21,620 nucleotides of DNA from Nemertoderma westbladi (GCA_032718475.1 JAUCBJ010005032.1:1-21620); one strand, 5' to 3'. Positions 8,668-18,114 are shown, counted from the first letter of the stretch. Notes: generated by a model from the letters alone, not told the origin. Numbers and translations: made by a program.

Positions 8668-9710
8668 TACTACCCGAGTGTAGGGGTGGGCGCTACTCCT
8701 ATCTGCTACCCGAAGGTAGGGGTGGGCGCTACTCCTATCTGCTACCCGAGTGTAGAGGTGGGCGCTACTCCTATCTGCTACCCGAGTGTAGGGGTGGGCG
8801 CTACTCCTATCTGCTACCCGAAGGTAGGGGTGGGCGCTACTCCTATCTGCTACCCGAGTGTAGGGGTGGGCGCTACTCCTATCTGCTACCCGAGTGTAGG
8901 GGTGGGCGCTACTCCTATCTGCTACCCGAGTGTAGGGGTGGGCGCTACTCCTATCTGCTACCCGAGTGTAGGGGTGGGCGCTACTCCTATCTGCTACCCG
9001 AGTGTAGGGGTGGGCGCTACTCCTATCTTCTACCCGAAGGTGGGGGTGGGCGCTACTCCTATCTGCTACCCGAGGGTAGGGGTGGGCGCTACTCCTATCT
9101 TCTACCCGAAGGTGGGGGTGAGCGCTACTCCTATCTGCTACCCGAGGGTAGGGGTGGGCGCTACTCCTATCTGCTACCCGAAGGTAGGGGTGGGCGCTAC
9201 TCCTATCTGCTACCCGAGTGTAGGGGTGGGCGCTACTCCTATCTGCTACCCGAGTGTAGGGGTGGGCGCTACTCCTATCTGCAACCCGAAGGTAGTGGTG
9301 GGTGCTACTCCTATCTGCTACCCGAGTGTAGGGGTGGGCGCTACTCCTATCTGCTACCCGAGTGTAGGGGTGGGCGCTACTCCTATCTGCTACCCGAAGG
9401 TAGGGGTGGGCGCTACTCCTACCTGCTACCCGAGGGTAGGGGTGGGCGCTACTCCTATCTGATACCCGAGGGTAGGGGTGGGCGCAACTCCTATTTGCTA
9501 CCAGAAGGTAGGGGTGGGCGCTACTCCTATCTGCTACCCGAAGGTAGGGGTGGGCGCTACTCCTATCTGCTACCCGAGTGTAGGGGTGGCCGCTTTTCCT
9601 ATCTGCTAGCCGAAGGTAGGGGTGGGAGCTACTCCTATCTGCTACTCGATGGTAGGGGTGGGCGCTACTCCTATCTGCTACCCGAGTGTAGGGGTGGGCA
9701 CTACTCCTAT
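8668..9710. repeat. 36-bp GC-rich minisatellite, 29 copies
   Basis: The unit contains TAGGGGTGGGCGCTACTCC followed by TATCTGCTACCCGAG. Total length is 1043 bases, which is 29 units. Because 36 is divisible by three, frames stay open across the array (258 codons at 8686-9462, a 12-residue repeat around VGVGATPICYPS). Units differ mainly at one spot (AGTGTA, AAGGTA or AGGGTA after CCCG), plus scattered changes toward the right end. There is no start context, splice link or flanking coding sequence, and it lies in an intron on the opposite strand, so I treat the frames as by-products. Confidence 0.95.
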
Positions 9711-10586
9711 CCCTTGTTTTGCTCCCAGATATTTAACTTGTACTCATTTTATCGACCCCAGTGGATCAAAGGCTGAGTGGATCCTAGCGGATTTCGAACC
9801 TACAACCAGAGCTGTTTTTTTGAAAGGTTACTTGTTACTATGATTGGCCTGTCTCTGCCAACCGAACCACTGGCAGATGGACTAGGTTCACCTGACGATG
9901 ATTTTTAAATATAAACAATTTTATGCAGAAAACAAGTAGAAATCATCAAGTAGACATCAGTCTAAAACACTTTCACTTTTCAAAAATCGCCCTTCTCATT
10001 TCTGGTTTTCTAAATATTTTCTTACCGTTTATAAATTGTTCACAGTTAACATTTTGAAAAATACGCCGAGGCTACCATTGTTACTTAATTTGTTAATAAA
10101 ACACTTATTGAAGCCCCTTGGCGCGTCTAGGTCTTTTCGTGAGGAATTAAACCTGTTAATATAATTATATAACTTAGTTATCCGCCAGTTTTAGTGAAGT
10201 TACATGTAATTTTAGCGGACGACAGCACGATTAGACGCTGGGCCTGGGACGCTACTGATTGTCGCCCACCTCTACTAATAGTTGTTCACATTCGCTATGG
10301 TTCGGCTATATTTTCTCCCGCTCTGTTCACAAACTAACTCATCCCTACACTTTAGAAAAATACAATATTATAGAAGGGATATTTATCCACACGATCCCCT
10401 TTCCATTGCCTTGATTTAAGACGATTTAAATTTAAAATAAATTATTCAACATAATAGAACAATTAAAACCGGTACTGGTAGCACTAATTGTTATTATATT
10501 GTCAGGTACCGGTAAATATAAAAATATGAACCACCAAAACAAATTATATATATTTCTATATTAAATTAATGCGATATATCCCTTAC

Positions 10587-10778
10587 CAAATATTATCATC
10601 TTCCTTACGTAAAGCCATCACTGAACCAAAGACAACCCCCAGCAGGACGTAGTTGAGGAAACTCTGCGCAGTAGGCGTGCTAATTCTGTATCGGTATTCT
10701 AGAAGGTGGCTAGTTACAGAAGTACCACAAATCAATAGGGAAAGAAGTTGCCCAAGAATCAATGCCTTCCAAAAACCT
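10587..10778 (-). CDS. SLC35F2: SLC35F1/F2-like transporter, exon with membrane segments 1 and 2
   Basis: Exon of a solute carrier family 35 member F protein, a multi-pass membrane carrier of the drug/metabolite transporter superfamily. The acceptor is TTTATTGCAG and the donor is GTAAGG. After one leftover base it gives 63 codons plus two bases. The translation begins GFWKALILGQLLSLLICGTS and continues with a second hydrophobic stretch around SFLNYVLLGVVFGSVMAL. This matches the family pattern: a Gly-Gln in helix 1, then Leu-Ser-Leu, Cys-Gly-Thr, Val-Thr-Ser, Thr-Pro and Gln-Ser-Phe-Leu-Asn-Tyr at helix 2. The end, DDNIW, splices in frame to [10 protein letters not shown] of the next exon. 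F1 and F2 are too alike here to separate by eye. In vertebrates F2 is a cell-surface carrier reported to take up queuine-type compounds and the drug YM155; the substrate in this animal is unknown. A second GT at 10603-10608 is rejected as donor because it breaks the frame. Confidence 0.93.
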
Positions 10779-11242
10779 CTGCAATAAACATAACTAGACT
10801 ATATTATACAATATATATATATAATTAACCTGCTAGATTCAGCTGCATTTAGAATGATATGCCCGTTTATCAACAAAAATGGGCCGCCACAACGCCCCAT
10901 CACCCAATTTTGCAAATAATGATTTTTGGAATTTTTCATCTCACTCGATATTGGTAGCTCATAAAAAATAAATAAGATATATATGTGGTGGGGCTGGGGC
11001 TGTATTATACATAGTAATCGCGAGTTGTAAATTCTAAATGGAATCGAAAGTTACATCGAACATACCGGTAGCAGTAATTATTTACATAGTACCGGTAATA
11101 GTATCAATCATAACAAAAAAAAACAATGTTACTTTGAATCTATAATATGAATTTTTGCAAGCAAGCTTATAGTGATTTATATTCGAATATGAGAATGTTA
11201 CAGGTATTCGGCAGATCGGGAAATATATCTGTATTCGGTGCT
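10779..11242. other. Intronic or upstream sequence with no recognised gene
   Basis: AT-rich. It contains a short TATATATATATA run near 10811 and a few ACCGGTA words (11063-11097). No exon was recognised. Confidence 0.4.
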
Positions 11243-11703
11243 GTTCAACTAGTTGAAAGTTCAACTAATTGAAAGTTCAACTAGTTGAAAGTTCAACTAG
11301 TGGAAAGTTCAACTAGTGGAAAGTTAAACTAGTGGAAAGTTCAACTAGTGGAAAGTTCAACTAGTTGAAAGTTCAACTAGTTGAAAGTTCAACTAGTTGA
11401 AAGTTCAACTAATTGAAAGTTCAACTAGTGGAAAGTTCAACTAGTTGAAAGTTCAACTAGTTGAAAGTTCAACTAGTTGAAAGTTCAACTAGTTGAAAGT
11501 TCAACTAGTTGAAAGTTCAACTAGTTGAAAGTTCAACTAGTTGAAAGTTCAACTAGTTGAAAGTTCAACTAATTGAAAGTTCAACTAGTTGAAAGTTCAA
11601 CTAGTTGAAAGTTCAACTAATTGAAAGTTCAACTAGTTGAAAGTTCTACTAGTTGAAAGTTCACCTAGTTGAAAGTTCTACTAGCTGAAAGTTCAAGTAG
11701 TTC
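11243..11703. repeat. 16-bp palindromic minisatellite, about 29 copies
   Basis: The unit is GTTCAACTAGTTGAAA, in which TTCAACTAGTTGAA is a perfect 14-base palindrome with a central ACTAGT. Variants ACTAGTGG (five in a row near 11290-11360 and one later) and ACTAATTG break the palindrome. The right end decays after about 11640. It lies in intron 1 of the SLC35F gene if the first exon is correct. Related single words (TAGTTGAATGTTCAA) occur near 12112-12128. Confidence 0.96.
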
Positions 11704-12415
11704 AGTTGTCATTTGATGTTATTTAATTAAAGTGCTTTTATTTAACTTGTCACTGCAAATATAGTTAGTTAACATGGTTTTGTAAAAAAAAAAAGACTTT
11801 CAACTAAACTCTAACTAAATTCCGAAAGATAAAAGCTGTCGAGTTTACAGGGTTTTCTATGACACCTTGTACTTTGACTGTTCTGATTCTGAACCATCTC
11901 GTCAAGCAGTCGAGCTGCCGAGAGTCTCGACTGAATGCTCTCTAAATAATAACAAGTAATAACACCCATTGTTAAGTTAACATAGTACTAATCATATGAA
12001 AAGACATACTCAATAGGCTATAGTTTGTGTGTTGCGTTACGACAATAACAACCGTTGATGGTTTACCTGAAATATTAAACAATTTGGTATTTACAGATTT
12101 AGTTAAGTTTTAGTTGAATGTTCAATTATTATTTAAATCAAATAAATTAAATAACACAACAAATTAGTTGAAATAATTAGTTAATTTGTCATTTATATTT
12201 ATTTATTTGTGTTTAGAAAATTTGTCACTACAAAATTAGTTGAACAGAACTGTCTGTATTATATATATAATACAATACACTGAAGCCTGAAAGGCAGACA
12301 GATTAATTTCTGGAGGTTGGCGCTGGGCTGTTGGAGCAATGCTGCAATGTGTAAACCTGCATCCAGTGTCCTTTAAGAGACGTCTTAAGAAAATAATGGA
12401 CTGTCTAGTGTCTAC
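11704..12415. other. Sequence between the palindromic array and the tentative first exon
   Basis: Two stretches, about 11741-11774 and 12205-12243, share TTGTCACT-CAAA and AGTTGAAC/AGTTAAC words and may be an old duplication flanking the region. Nothing else was recognised. Confidence 0.35.
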
Positions 12416-12483
12416 CTTTCTTCTTTTCTACATGGCAGCATGAGGCTGTCAAAGCAGAATATTGAGTACATGCTGGTCCTCAT
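12416..12483 (-). CDS. Tentative first coding exon of the SLC35F-type transporter
   Basis: Candidate first coding exon, chosen by reading phase rather than by homology. The ATG (complement of 12481-12483) has a good context (GCCATG). Stop codons lie upstream in the same frame, about 50 bases before it. The frame reads 22 codons ending in Cys-Arg-Lys-Glu-Glu plus two bases (AG), followed by a possible donor GTAGAC. Those two bases need exactly one more base to complete a codon, and the next exon (10587-10778) begins with one such base, giving Arg then Gly-Phe-Trp. A short basic/acidic stretch just before the first membrane helix would suit the family. Against the call: the residues MRTSMYSIFCFDSLMLPC do not resemble any family N-terminus I know, and the donor is not optimal. 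A different first exon in the 1.6-kb intron is possible. Confidence 0.33.
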
Positions 12484-13050
12484 GGCGAAAGCAATCTCCT
12501 GCGAAGAGGAGGCAGAACCGTCCTATCAGCATACTCCAGTACTCCATACCATACTGGCATATGCCTATGCATATGTAATAGTGAACACAACATTTTGAGA
12601 AATTACAAACCTTGTATGAAGCACTTTAACAATCCTGATTCCGGAATCTTTTACGTATTGGCGAAATGTAGGCCTATCCATATCCATTAAATTTTCAGCT
12701 TGTCAATGTCAAGTCATCATACTGTCATATACTGATATACTGACACACCCAGACACAGTGATATCTGGTTATACTGATATAGCGGTATCCACTAAGCATG
12801 AGCAGTCCAGTATAGGGTGTAGGCGTAGGGTAGGCAGTCAGTACTGCAGTATGCAGTAGGGATATGTAGGTAGGCCTTGAACAGTCCAGTATAGGGTGTA
12901 GGCGTAGGGTAGGAAGTATGGATAGGTAGGTAGGCCTATACTCGTGACTCGGGAACAAGTGAAAACGTACCCTAACAAAAACGTAGGCCCTACCCGAATA
13001 GCCGAATACTTGGTACGTTTTGGTAGTACAAAAATAAATAGCAAAAATAA
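12484..13050. other. Upstream sequence of the SLC35F gene, no gene recognised
   Basis: If 12416-12483 is the first coding exon, this is the 5' untranslated and promoter region. No TATA box or other core element could be assigned. A 79-bp tandem duplication lies within it. Confidence 0.35.
12802..12937. repeat. 79-bp tandem duplication
   Basis: CAGTCCAGTATAGGGTGTAG followed by GCGTAGGGTAGG occurs at 12803 and again at 12882, and each copy ends in GTAGGTAGGCCT. The second copy lacks about 20 bases in its middle. Confidence 0.85.
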
Positions 13051-13054
13051 ACCT

Positions 13055-13120
13055 TAACCTGTGCTATTGACTCTCGTTTATTGTTTTGGTTAGATTACTG
13101 ACTGACTCACCCTGTCACCT
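13055..13120 (+). repeat. Core-repeat copy A
   Basis: Contains TTAACCTGT, then CTCGTTTATTGTTTTGGTTA, GATTA and CTGTCACCT. It shares order and spacing with copies near 7190, 15770, 16870 and 20660. It abuts the 3' end of the retrotransposon at 13133, so its right flank may have been cut off by that insertion. Confidence 0.6.
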
Positions 13121-13303
13121 ACCTGTACCTACTGGAATTGGAATTGGAATTGTTTATTGACATCAAGATACAGTAAAAATATTAAAAACATAGGCTATAC
13201 ATTAAACGTTACACACAACAGTACAATCGAAACTGAAACAAGTATTTACAAATTTATTCAATTACGGTAAGGTGTAGCTGTAGGACTTTAAAATTATGGT
13301 ATT

Positions 13304-13415
13304 GTACTGTTGTATACTAAAAACAATAGATGAGAAACGGTTTGGTTTGAACAAATAAGTACTGTTGTATACTAAAAACAATAGATGAGAAACGGTTTGG
13401 TTTGAACAAATAAGT
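13304..13415. repeat. 55-bp exact tandem duplication in the retrotransposon 3' region
   Basis: A 55-base unit beginning GTACTGTTGTATACTAAAAA starts at 13304 and again at 13359 without any difference, so it arose recently relative to the frameshifted coding part. Confidence 0.92.
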
Positions 13416-13806
13416 TTTTATGGGAGTGCACACTAAAAAGGATCATGATGATGTAGATTTGAATGTAATTACAAATATTAAAAAAGGGGAACATACAGGC
13501 GCATAGGAAGCACAGGAAGGCGCACAGGGAGCATACATACGGGTGCGGAATGATAACGGTTAACGGTACAGAGCAAAAGATAATGATGCCGGGGATAACC
13601 TCATGAGACATAGTCTCGTTTCCATGGGGGTCCCCTTGCTATGCAGTGAATCGATCTGGCTATAAAATCATTATTGAAACTTAATAAAAAATTAAAAATA
13701 AAAAAAAATACAGAACACGGTTACGATACGATTAAAAAAAAAGAATGAGAGTTTTTGTAGGGATGGTTAAAAAGAATAGATGCATTGTTCTCGGGAGGAT
13801 AAAAGG

Positions 13807-14457
13807 CTAAGTAAGTGGGTCTTTCTTTACTTTGTGTTTAAAGGATTCTACTGTGGTTTTATTTCGTTCGGGAGTTTATTCCACAGGAAGGGTCCTAAGT
13901 AAGTAGGAGAAGGCGTGCGTGGCAGTTTTAGTTCTTTTCCGAGGAATGGTGGCGTGCGCTATGGAGGACCGTGAACGATCGGAGAGGTAGCTAAAAGTTA
14001 CAAGGGACTGGAGGTAGATGGGCGCGGTTTTCCTGTATACTTTAAACATGTGGGTCAGGATGGTTTGATGGACCCGCTCGGTGATGGGGAGCCAGTTTAT
14101 TCGGATGAAGTGGGTAGAGTCGATGTGGGCGCGCGAGTCGAGATCGAGACAGAAACGGATACACTTCCATTGGAGTGCGTCGATGCGGTTACGGAGGCGG
14201 CTGGCGGCGCTCAGATACCAAACCGGGGCAGAGGAGTCGATGATCGGCTGGATTAGGGCGTTACATAGAGTACGCCGTAGTCTGGTAGTGGTTTGTCGAG
14301 TACTTGCGAGTTTCTGTGGAGGAATTTCAAGCAAGCATTTCCTCTGCGTATGACGGTTTGGGCCGAGTCGGCGCCCGAAAGAGTAGCATCGAGGGAGCAG
14401 CCCAAGTAATTCACCGTTTCTGAGTTCACTGTCTATCAGTCTATCACCACTGCACAT
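13807..14457 (-). pseudogene. Reverse transcriptase C-terminal fragment, frameshifted
   Basis: The longest open part ends at 13876 and contains LRRTLCNALIQPIIDSSAPV, then WLPITERVHQTILTHMFKVY and APIYLQSLV. This is the usual region after the RT fingers in CR1/Jockey-type elements (a leucine-rich segment, a Trp-Leu-Pro-Ile motif, then a Met-x-Lys-x-Tyr segment). Between about 14401 and 14285 the homologous frame is a different one (LLGCSLDATLSGADSAQTV). The C-terminal Leu-Trp-Asn-x-Leu-Pro motif (GPFLWNKLPNEIK) lies in another frame after about 13900, and TVESFKHKVKKDPLT in yet another. The ancestral stop is then near 13807. At least four frameshifts mark it as dead. The catalytic YxDD part is absent because of truncation. 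Confidence 0.85.
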
Positions 14458-15170
14458 TGTATTACAGTATTGTCAGATTGTAGGCCTGCCAGTCTGCCAG
14501 TGTACAGCTGTATTAGCTGATTAGATTGCAGGACTGTCCACCGTCAGACTGCTGCTGTACTCCTGTGTTGAGGTATGACCTGGTGCTGGTACAGTCTGAC
14601 CAGCTGACAGTGTTATGATAGGCGTTAGCTGGTTACTGGGTTAGGGCTACCAGTATCAGGGTAGGCCTACTGCAGTACCGGTACTGCGGTAGGCCTATCA
14701 ATGTTATTCATATCACCCTGCAGCCCTGTCACCAGGACACCAGACAGCCAGAGACCAGCATAACAACAGAACAACTGAACAGAACATGCTGACATGACAT
14801 CATGCTGTCATGAACGATGACAGAATGACGCATTATTTTGCTTGTCAGTAGGTACAGTACTGCAGTCAGGCAGTAGGCCTACCTGGTACCGGCCTGCCGC
14901 TGCCGGCTGGCCGGTACCGGTACGCTGTACAGTCAGATAGTTCTGCAGTCTGCAGTGTTGGCCTATGTCAGTACAGCAGTATGTGGTACTGTGGTGTGTG
15001 GTGTGGTACAACAAACTGTGGTGTAGCCCATTCAGTCATCAGTGTACAGTGTATCCGGTAAGGTCTGAAGGTCAAGGTACCGGTAATCAGTATTTCTGCT
15101 ATACATTTCCATATTTCATCTATTTAAATTTTTTACCGGTCTGGTGGTACTGGTGATTATTGAAAACTTT
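14458..15170. other. Cryptically simple region rich in palindromic hexamers
   Basis: Dense in CTGCAG, AGGCCT, ACCGGT, GGTACC and CAGTAC words, including GGTACCGG and CCGGTACCGGTAC near 14885-14925. No gene was recognised; open frames of about 65 codons here have no motifs. Confidence 0.45.
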
Positions 15171-15686
15171 CACAAAAACATTACCCATACACCTGAATCA
15201 CCTAGCAACAAACGTAAACATAAACAAACAGTAACAACAATATTTCATTTCTGTGGAAACACCCAATATCGGTAATTACAGTATGTTTTACGAAGTCCAT
15301 ATAATATTACCAACTTTACTCACAGTCTCAAGAGTCGCCCATGACCTACTATAGATAGATATATTACGTCATGAGTCGCCAATAGTTACGGTCTGAATGC
15401 ATTGAGTTCTTCTTCTTTGTAATATTGGTGCGCTTTGTCTGGTGTGGCCAAATAGTCACCAAGACTTTGTGGGTCTTGGTCTTGCAGGCTTGGAGGTTAT
15501 TAAGAGACATTGACTTGGCTTGGTGTGATTTGAGACTTTTGTTATTTCTTGTTAGTAAATGAGCATTCTTATCAGACCTTGTCAAGAATGTTTAAGGCGG
15601 GGCTTGATTCATGTGGCACACAGAACGCAGAGTACAGAATTCCTAACATTAGTTTATGATGTTATAATATTATGATGCCAGATAGT
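15171..15686. other. Intergenic sequence, nothing recognised
   Basis: Contains a patch of GGTCTTGGTCTTG-like words near 15460-15490. A 73-codon minus-strand open frame (15364-15585) is Lys/Asn-rich without motifs and is not called. Confidence 0.35.
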
Positions 15687-15885
15687 GGCGCACATTGACT
15701 GCCGCAAAGTGGAAATAGTGATCTTCACCGGAAATTGACAGCAAGTGAAATAAAGTCTCGTTCATTGTTTTGGTTAGTAAACAATGCCACTGTAACCTTC
15801 TACTTTCCTTTTAATGTTTAAATTAAATTAAATTAATTATTCAAACCCAATAAACATGGTACTGTATTAGCGGTCATTTTGCGCC
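15687..15885 (+). mobile_element. MITE-like element B carrying the core repeat
   Basis: GGCGCACATTGACTGC at 15687-15702 pairs with GCGGTCATTTTGCGCC at 15870-15885 with three mismatches. The interior has GTTCATTGTTTTGGTTAG (15760) and TGCCACTGTAACCT (15785), shared with element D. Its outer context (CCAGATAG just left of it, CTGTG just right) also resembles D. It is 199 bases long, with no coding capacity. Confidence 0.6.
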
Positions 15886-16714
15886 ATTGACTCTGTGATG
15901 AATAAGCTAATGTAGATACAGTAGTATTAAAAAGTATGCATTTCTTAGTTGCGCCAGTTTTTTTTAATTTCATTAAGAAATATTAGGGGTTTTAACCAAT
16001 TTATATTGAAATCATAGAATTATTATTAAGTCAAGTAATTTGGAAAGGAGTGCAAATGCCAAGGGAAATTGATATACAGTAGAGCTAACATTTAAATCTT
16101 GAGTTATGTTTTTGTTTAAAAAAGCGAGATATTACCTTCAGCATCAGCAGATTATACTTTAACTATCAAATTGGGTGGATCAGACAGGTCACAGTGAGGT
16201 CAGTCTCAGTGGTTCAACAGGGAGGGGGTTAACATTAATTACGTTTAGGTGCTTTGTGTACTTGGGAATTACCATAAATTAAACACTTTATAAATAACCT
16301 AAGGATATGAAACAAAGGAATTTTCCAATAACTCAACATTCTAAACACAGCTGCAGTATGGCAACTGTCGTAGGAGCTATCTGTCGTACTTAGTGCCTTT
16401 TCGAACTCAATTCAAGAAAATTAAAATTTTTTCGGTTTTCTCTGTAGTAGGAGTTGAGATACGGTTTTATACGGTAGCTCTACATATAGAATGGCGTTTT
16501 TTCCGATTCATATGTACTTTTACGGGCAGATATAATTCTAAAACGACCCTCCATGGACTAAATCCTACTCATTTTAAAGACCCTTGGTATAGTTTTACGT
16601 AAATGACTTTGAATTGGTAGTCTAACAAACAGTAATTTTTTTTTAATTTTTCTGTTTATAGCTATCAATAACCTTCGAAAATGTTACAGTCAGACTCTGA
16701 ACATATCGCCCATC
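15886..16714. other. Intergenic sequence, nothing recognised
   Basis: AT-rich. A 69-codon plus-strand open frame at 16393-16602 shows no domain or splice context. Confidence 0.35.
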
Positions 16715-17033
16715 ATGTGAAGAATACCACGATTTCACTTTTGGGTCTACTTTTTATTGGAATTTTATATATGAAGATGTTTGAATTTTTTAAATTTATC
16801 TTTATTAAGTGTTTTATAGCGCTTATTTCTGACTTGTAACCTGTACATATACTAATTCGTTTATTGTTTTGGTTAGATTCAGTCCTTCTGTGACCTGTAT
16901 TTTGGGTGAAAACCTGGTATTCTTTACATGGGGGTAACTGCAAATGAAATATAACGGCAGAAAGTCTGGTATTCTTCACATGGGGTAACTGCAAAGTGAA
17001 ATATAACGGCAGAAAGTCTGGTATTCTTCACAT
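16715..17033 (+). mobile_element. MITE-like element C with an amplified right terminus
   Basis: The left end ATGTGAAGAATACCA (16715-16729) is the perfect inverse of TGGTATTCTTCACAT (17019-17033). The innermost right-end copy sits at about 16915-16929, so the original element would have been about 215 bases; two extra 52-bp units were then added. The interior holds GTTTATTGTTTTGGTTAG at 16859, with TTGTAACCTG before it and TGTGACCTG after it. Confidence 0.7.
16914..17033. repeat. 52-bp tandem repeat at the end of element C
   Basis: CTGGTATTCTT recurs at 16914, 16966 and 17018, spaced 52 bases apart. The unit includes ACATGGGG, TAACTGCAAA and ATATAACGGCAGAAAGT. Each unit ends in a copy of the element's terminal inverted repeat. 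Confidence 0.93.
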
Positions 17034-18092
17034 AGGCCGACCATATGAAGAACCGTGAGGCGAGTAAGCAGAGATGTGATCCATCAGCGAACGGTTGTAA
17101 TTTTGCTTATATTGATGCATTTTATTTGATCCTAGACGTTGGACTACTCTAAGGAAACATGAAACCTTCGCAAAAAGTCGAAGAACTTAGGAAAGTAAAA
17201 TAATGAAGAAATTAATACCATCTGGAGATCTACTGTAGCTTCTACAATTACTTGAAGACTAAGTTCTTTCGAGCCACAGTGAAATTGCACTTCTATGCGG
17301 CATACGGCTGCGTGAGATCTGGACACTGAATAAATGATTTGAACAACAATCAAATTGGTGGTTGTTACATATTACAACTAAGGATAACCATAAACAGCAG
17401 TTGAAACAACACATGACAAACGCAGAGCTTTACTCGCGGATCTTTTAAAATTGCTCGAATTACGCCCTTCAGATATAGGCGTAGGGTTGTTGGGGTTTTC
17501 GAGGCTCTACATCTACATGGTGAGCTATCAGCTAAGAGACGTGATTGTTCTATTTCAGCACCTTACATTTTATTCCTGTAGATATCTGCAGTTATTTTCA
17601 CTGAACCAAATAAGGCACGATAAAATAAATGTTTTGTGTGAGTTTAGTATGTATGCGTGATTTTATTGTCATCAGTAATCTGATTCATGCCCAACATCAA
17701 TGAGGATATGTTGAGTGTAATTTGCCATAAAATATTTTCATTAAGAATGGTTAAAACAATTAATCCGATCGCTCCATTTTTAGTAATAAAATGTTCTGTT
17801 GAAAATGAACAAATTATGTTATTTATTTTCATTACAATTCCCATTACAGGTATTGATTGTCCCACTTATGTCAGACTTTTACGACAATGTCGGAAACATT
17901 CAGTCCGCGGCATGCAGATTTAATGGCAATCATCGTAAGATCCGATTGAAACTACCTTTTTGAAGTTTTAACTGCCATCTGGTGACTTACGAGAAAACGA
18001 GCTCTTTAGAGCTTTATATCAATTACATTCTGCCACTACTAGGTCCATCTCCAGGATAACGAATTTAGACAAACAGAACCGACACAAAATTA

Positions 18093-18114
18093 AAGTTACA
18101 TGTACATGTAACTT
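18093..18114. repeat. Perfect 22-bp palindrome
   Basis: Eleven bases AAGTTACATGT followed by their exact inverse, with no spacer. The same GTTACATGTA word recurs in the hairpin at 19142-19207. Confidence 0.9.

Larger units (their letters stand above)
8310..10586 (-). other. Intron of the SLC35F-like gene, 2277 bases
   Basis: Bounded by the donor GTAAGG at 10581-10586 and the acceptor ending at 8310, both read on the minus strand. It holds the 36-bp minisatellite (8668-9710), a weak tRNA-SINE-like patch next to it (about 9785-9885), and otherwise unremarkable AT-rich sequence. The stretch 9886-10586 shows nothing I recognise. The phase on both sides is consistent (Trp codon split TG/G). Confidence 0.85.
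13133..14457 (-). mobile_element. 5'-truncated CR1/Jockey-like non-LTR retrotransposon
   Basis: Minus-strand copy retaining the C-terminal part of the reverse transcriptase, a 3' untranslated region of about 670 bases and a 3' end TCAATAAACAATTCC, with AATTCC reiterated about three times (13134-13151 on the plus strand). Short 3' reiterations instead of poly-A fit the CR1/L2 side of non-LTR elements. The 5' boundary is near 14440; beyond it the sequence becomes simple CAG/CTG-rich DNA. I could not find a convincing target-site duplication. The exact clade is inference. Confidence 0.8.

Noticed and set aside
8686-9462. 258-codon plus-strand open frame of a 12-residue repeat
   Set aside because: It is the translation of a 36-bp minisatellite lying in an intron of a minus-strand gene; other frames are also open, and no start context, flanking exon or domain is visible.
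10603-10608. GTAAGG as donor of the SLC35F exon with helix 2
   Set aside because: Using it leaves the wrong phase for the next exon; the donor at 10581-10586 joins in frame and restores the DDNIW-SVLKKR sequence.
13372-13611. 79-codon minus-strand open frame
   Set aside because: It falls in the 3' untranslated part of the retrotransposon copy and overlaps the 55-bp duplication.
14050-14353. 68- and 90-codon plus-strand open frames
   Set aside because: Antisense shadows of the reverse transcriptase remnant.
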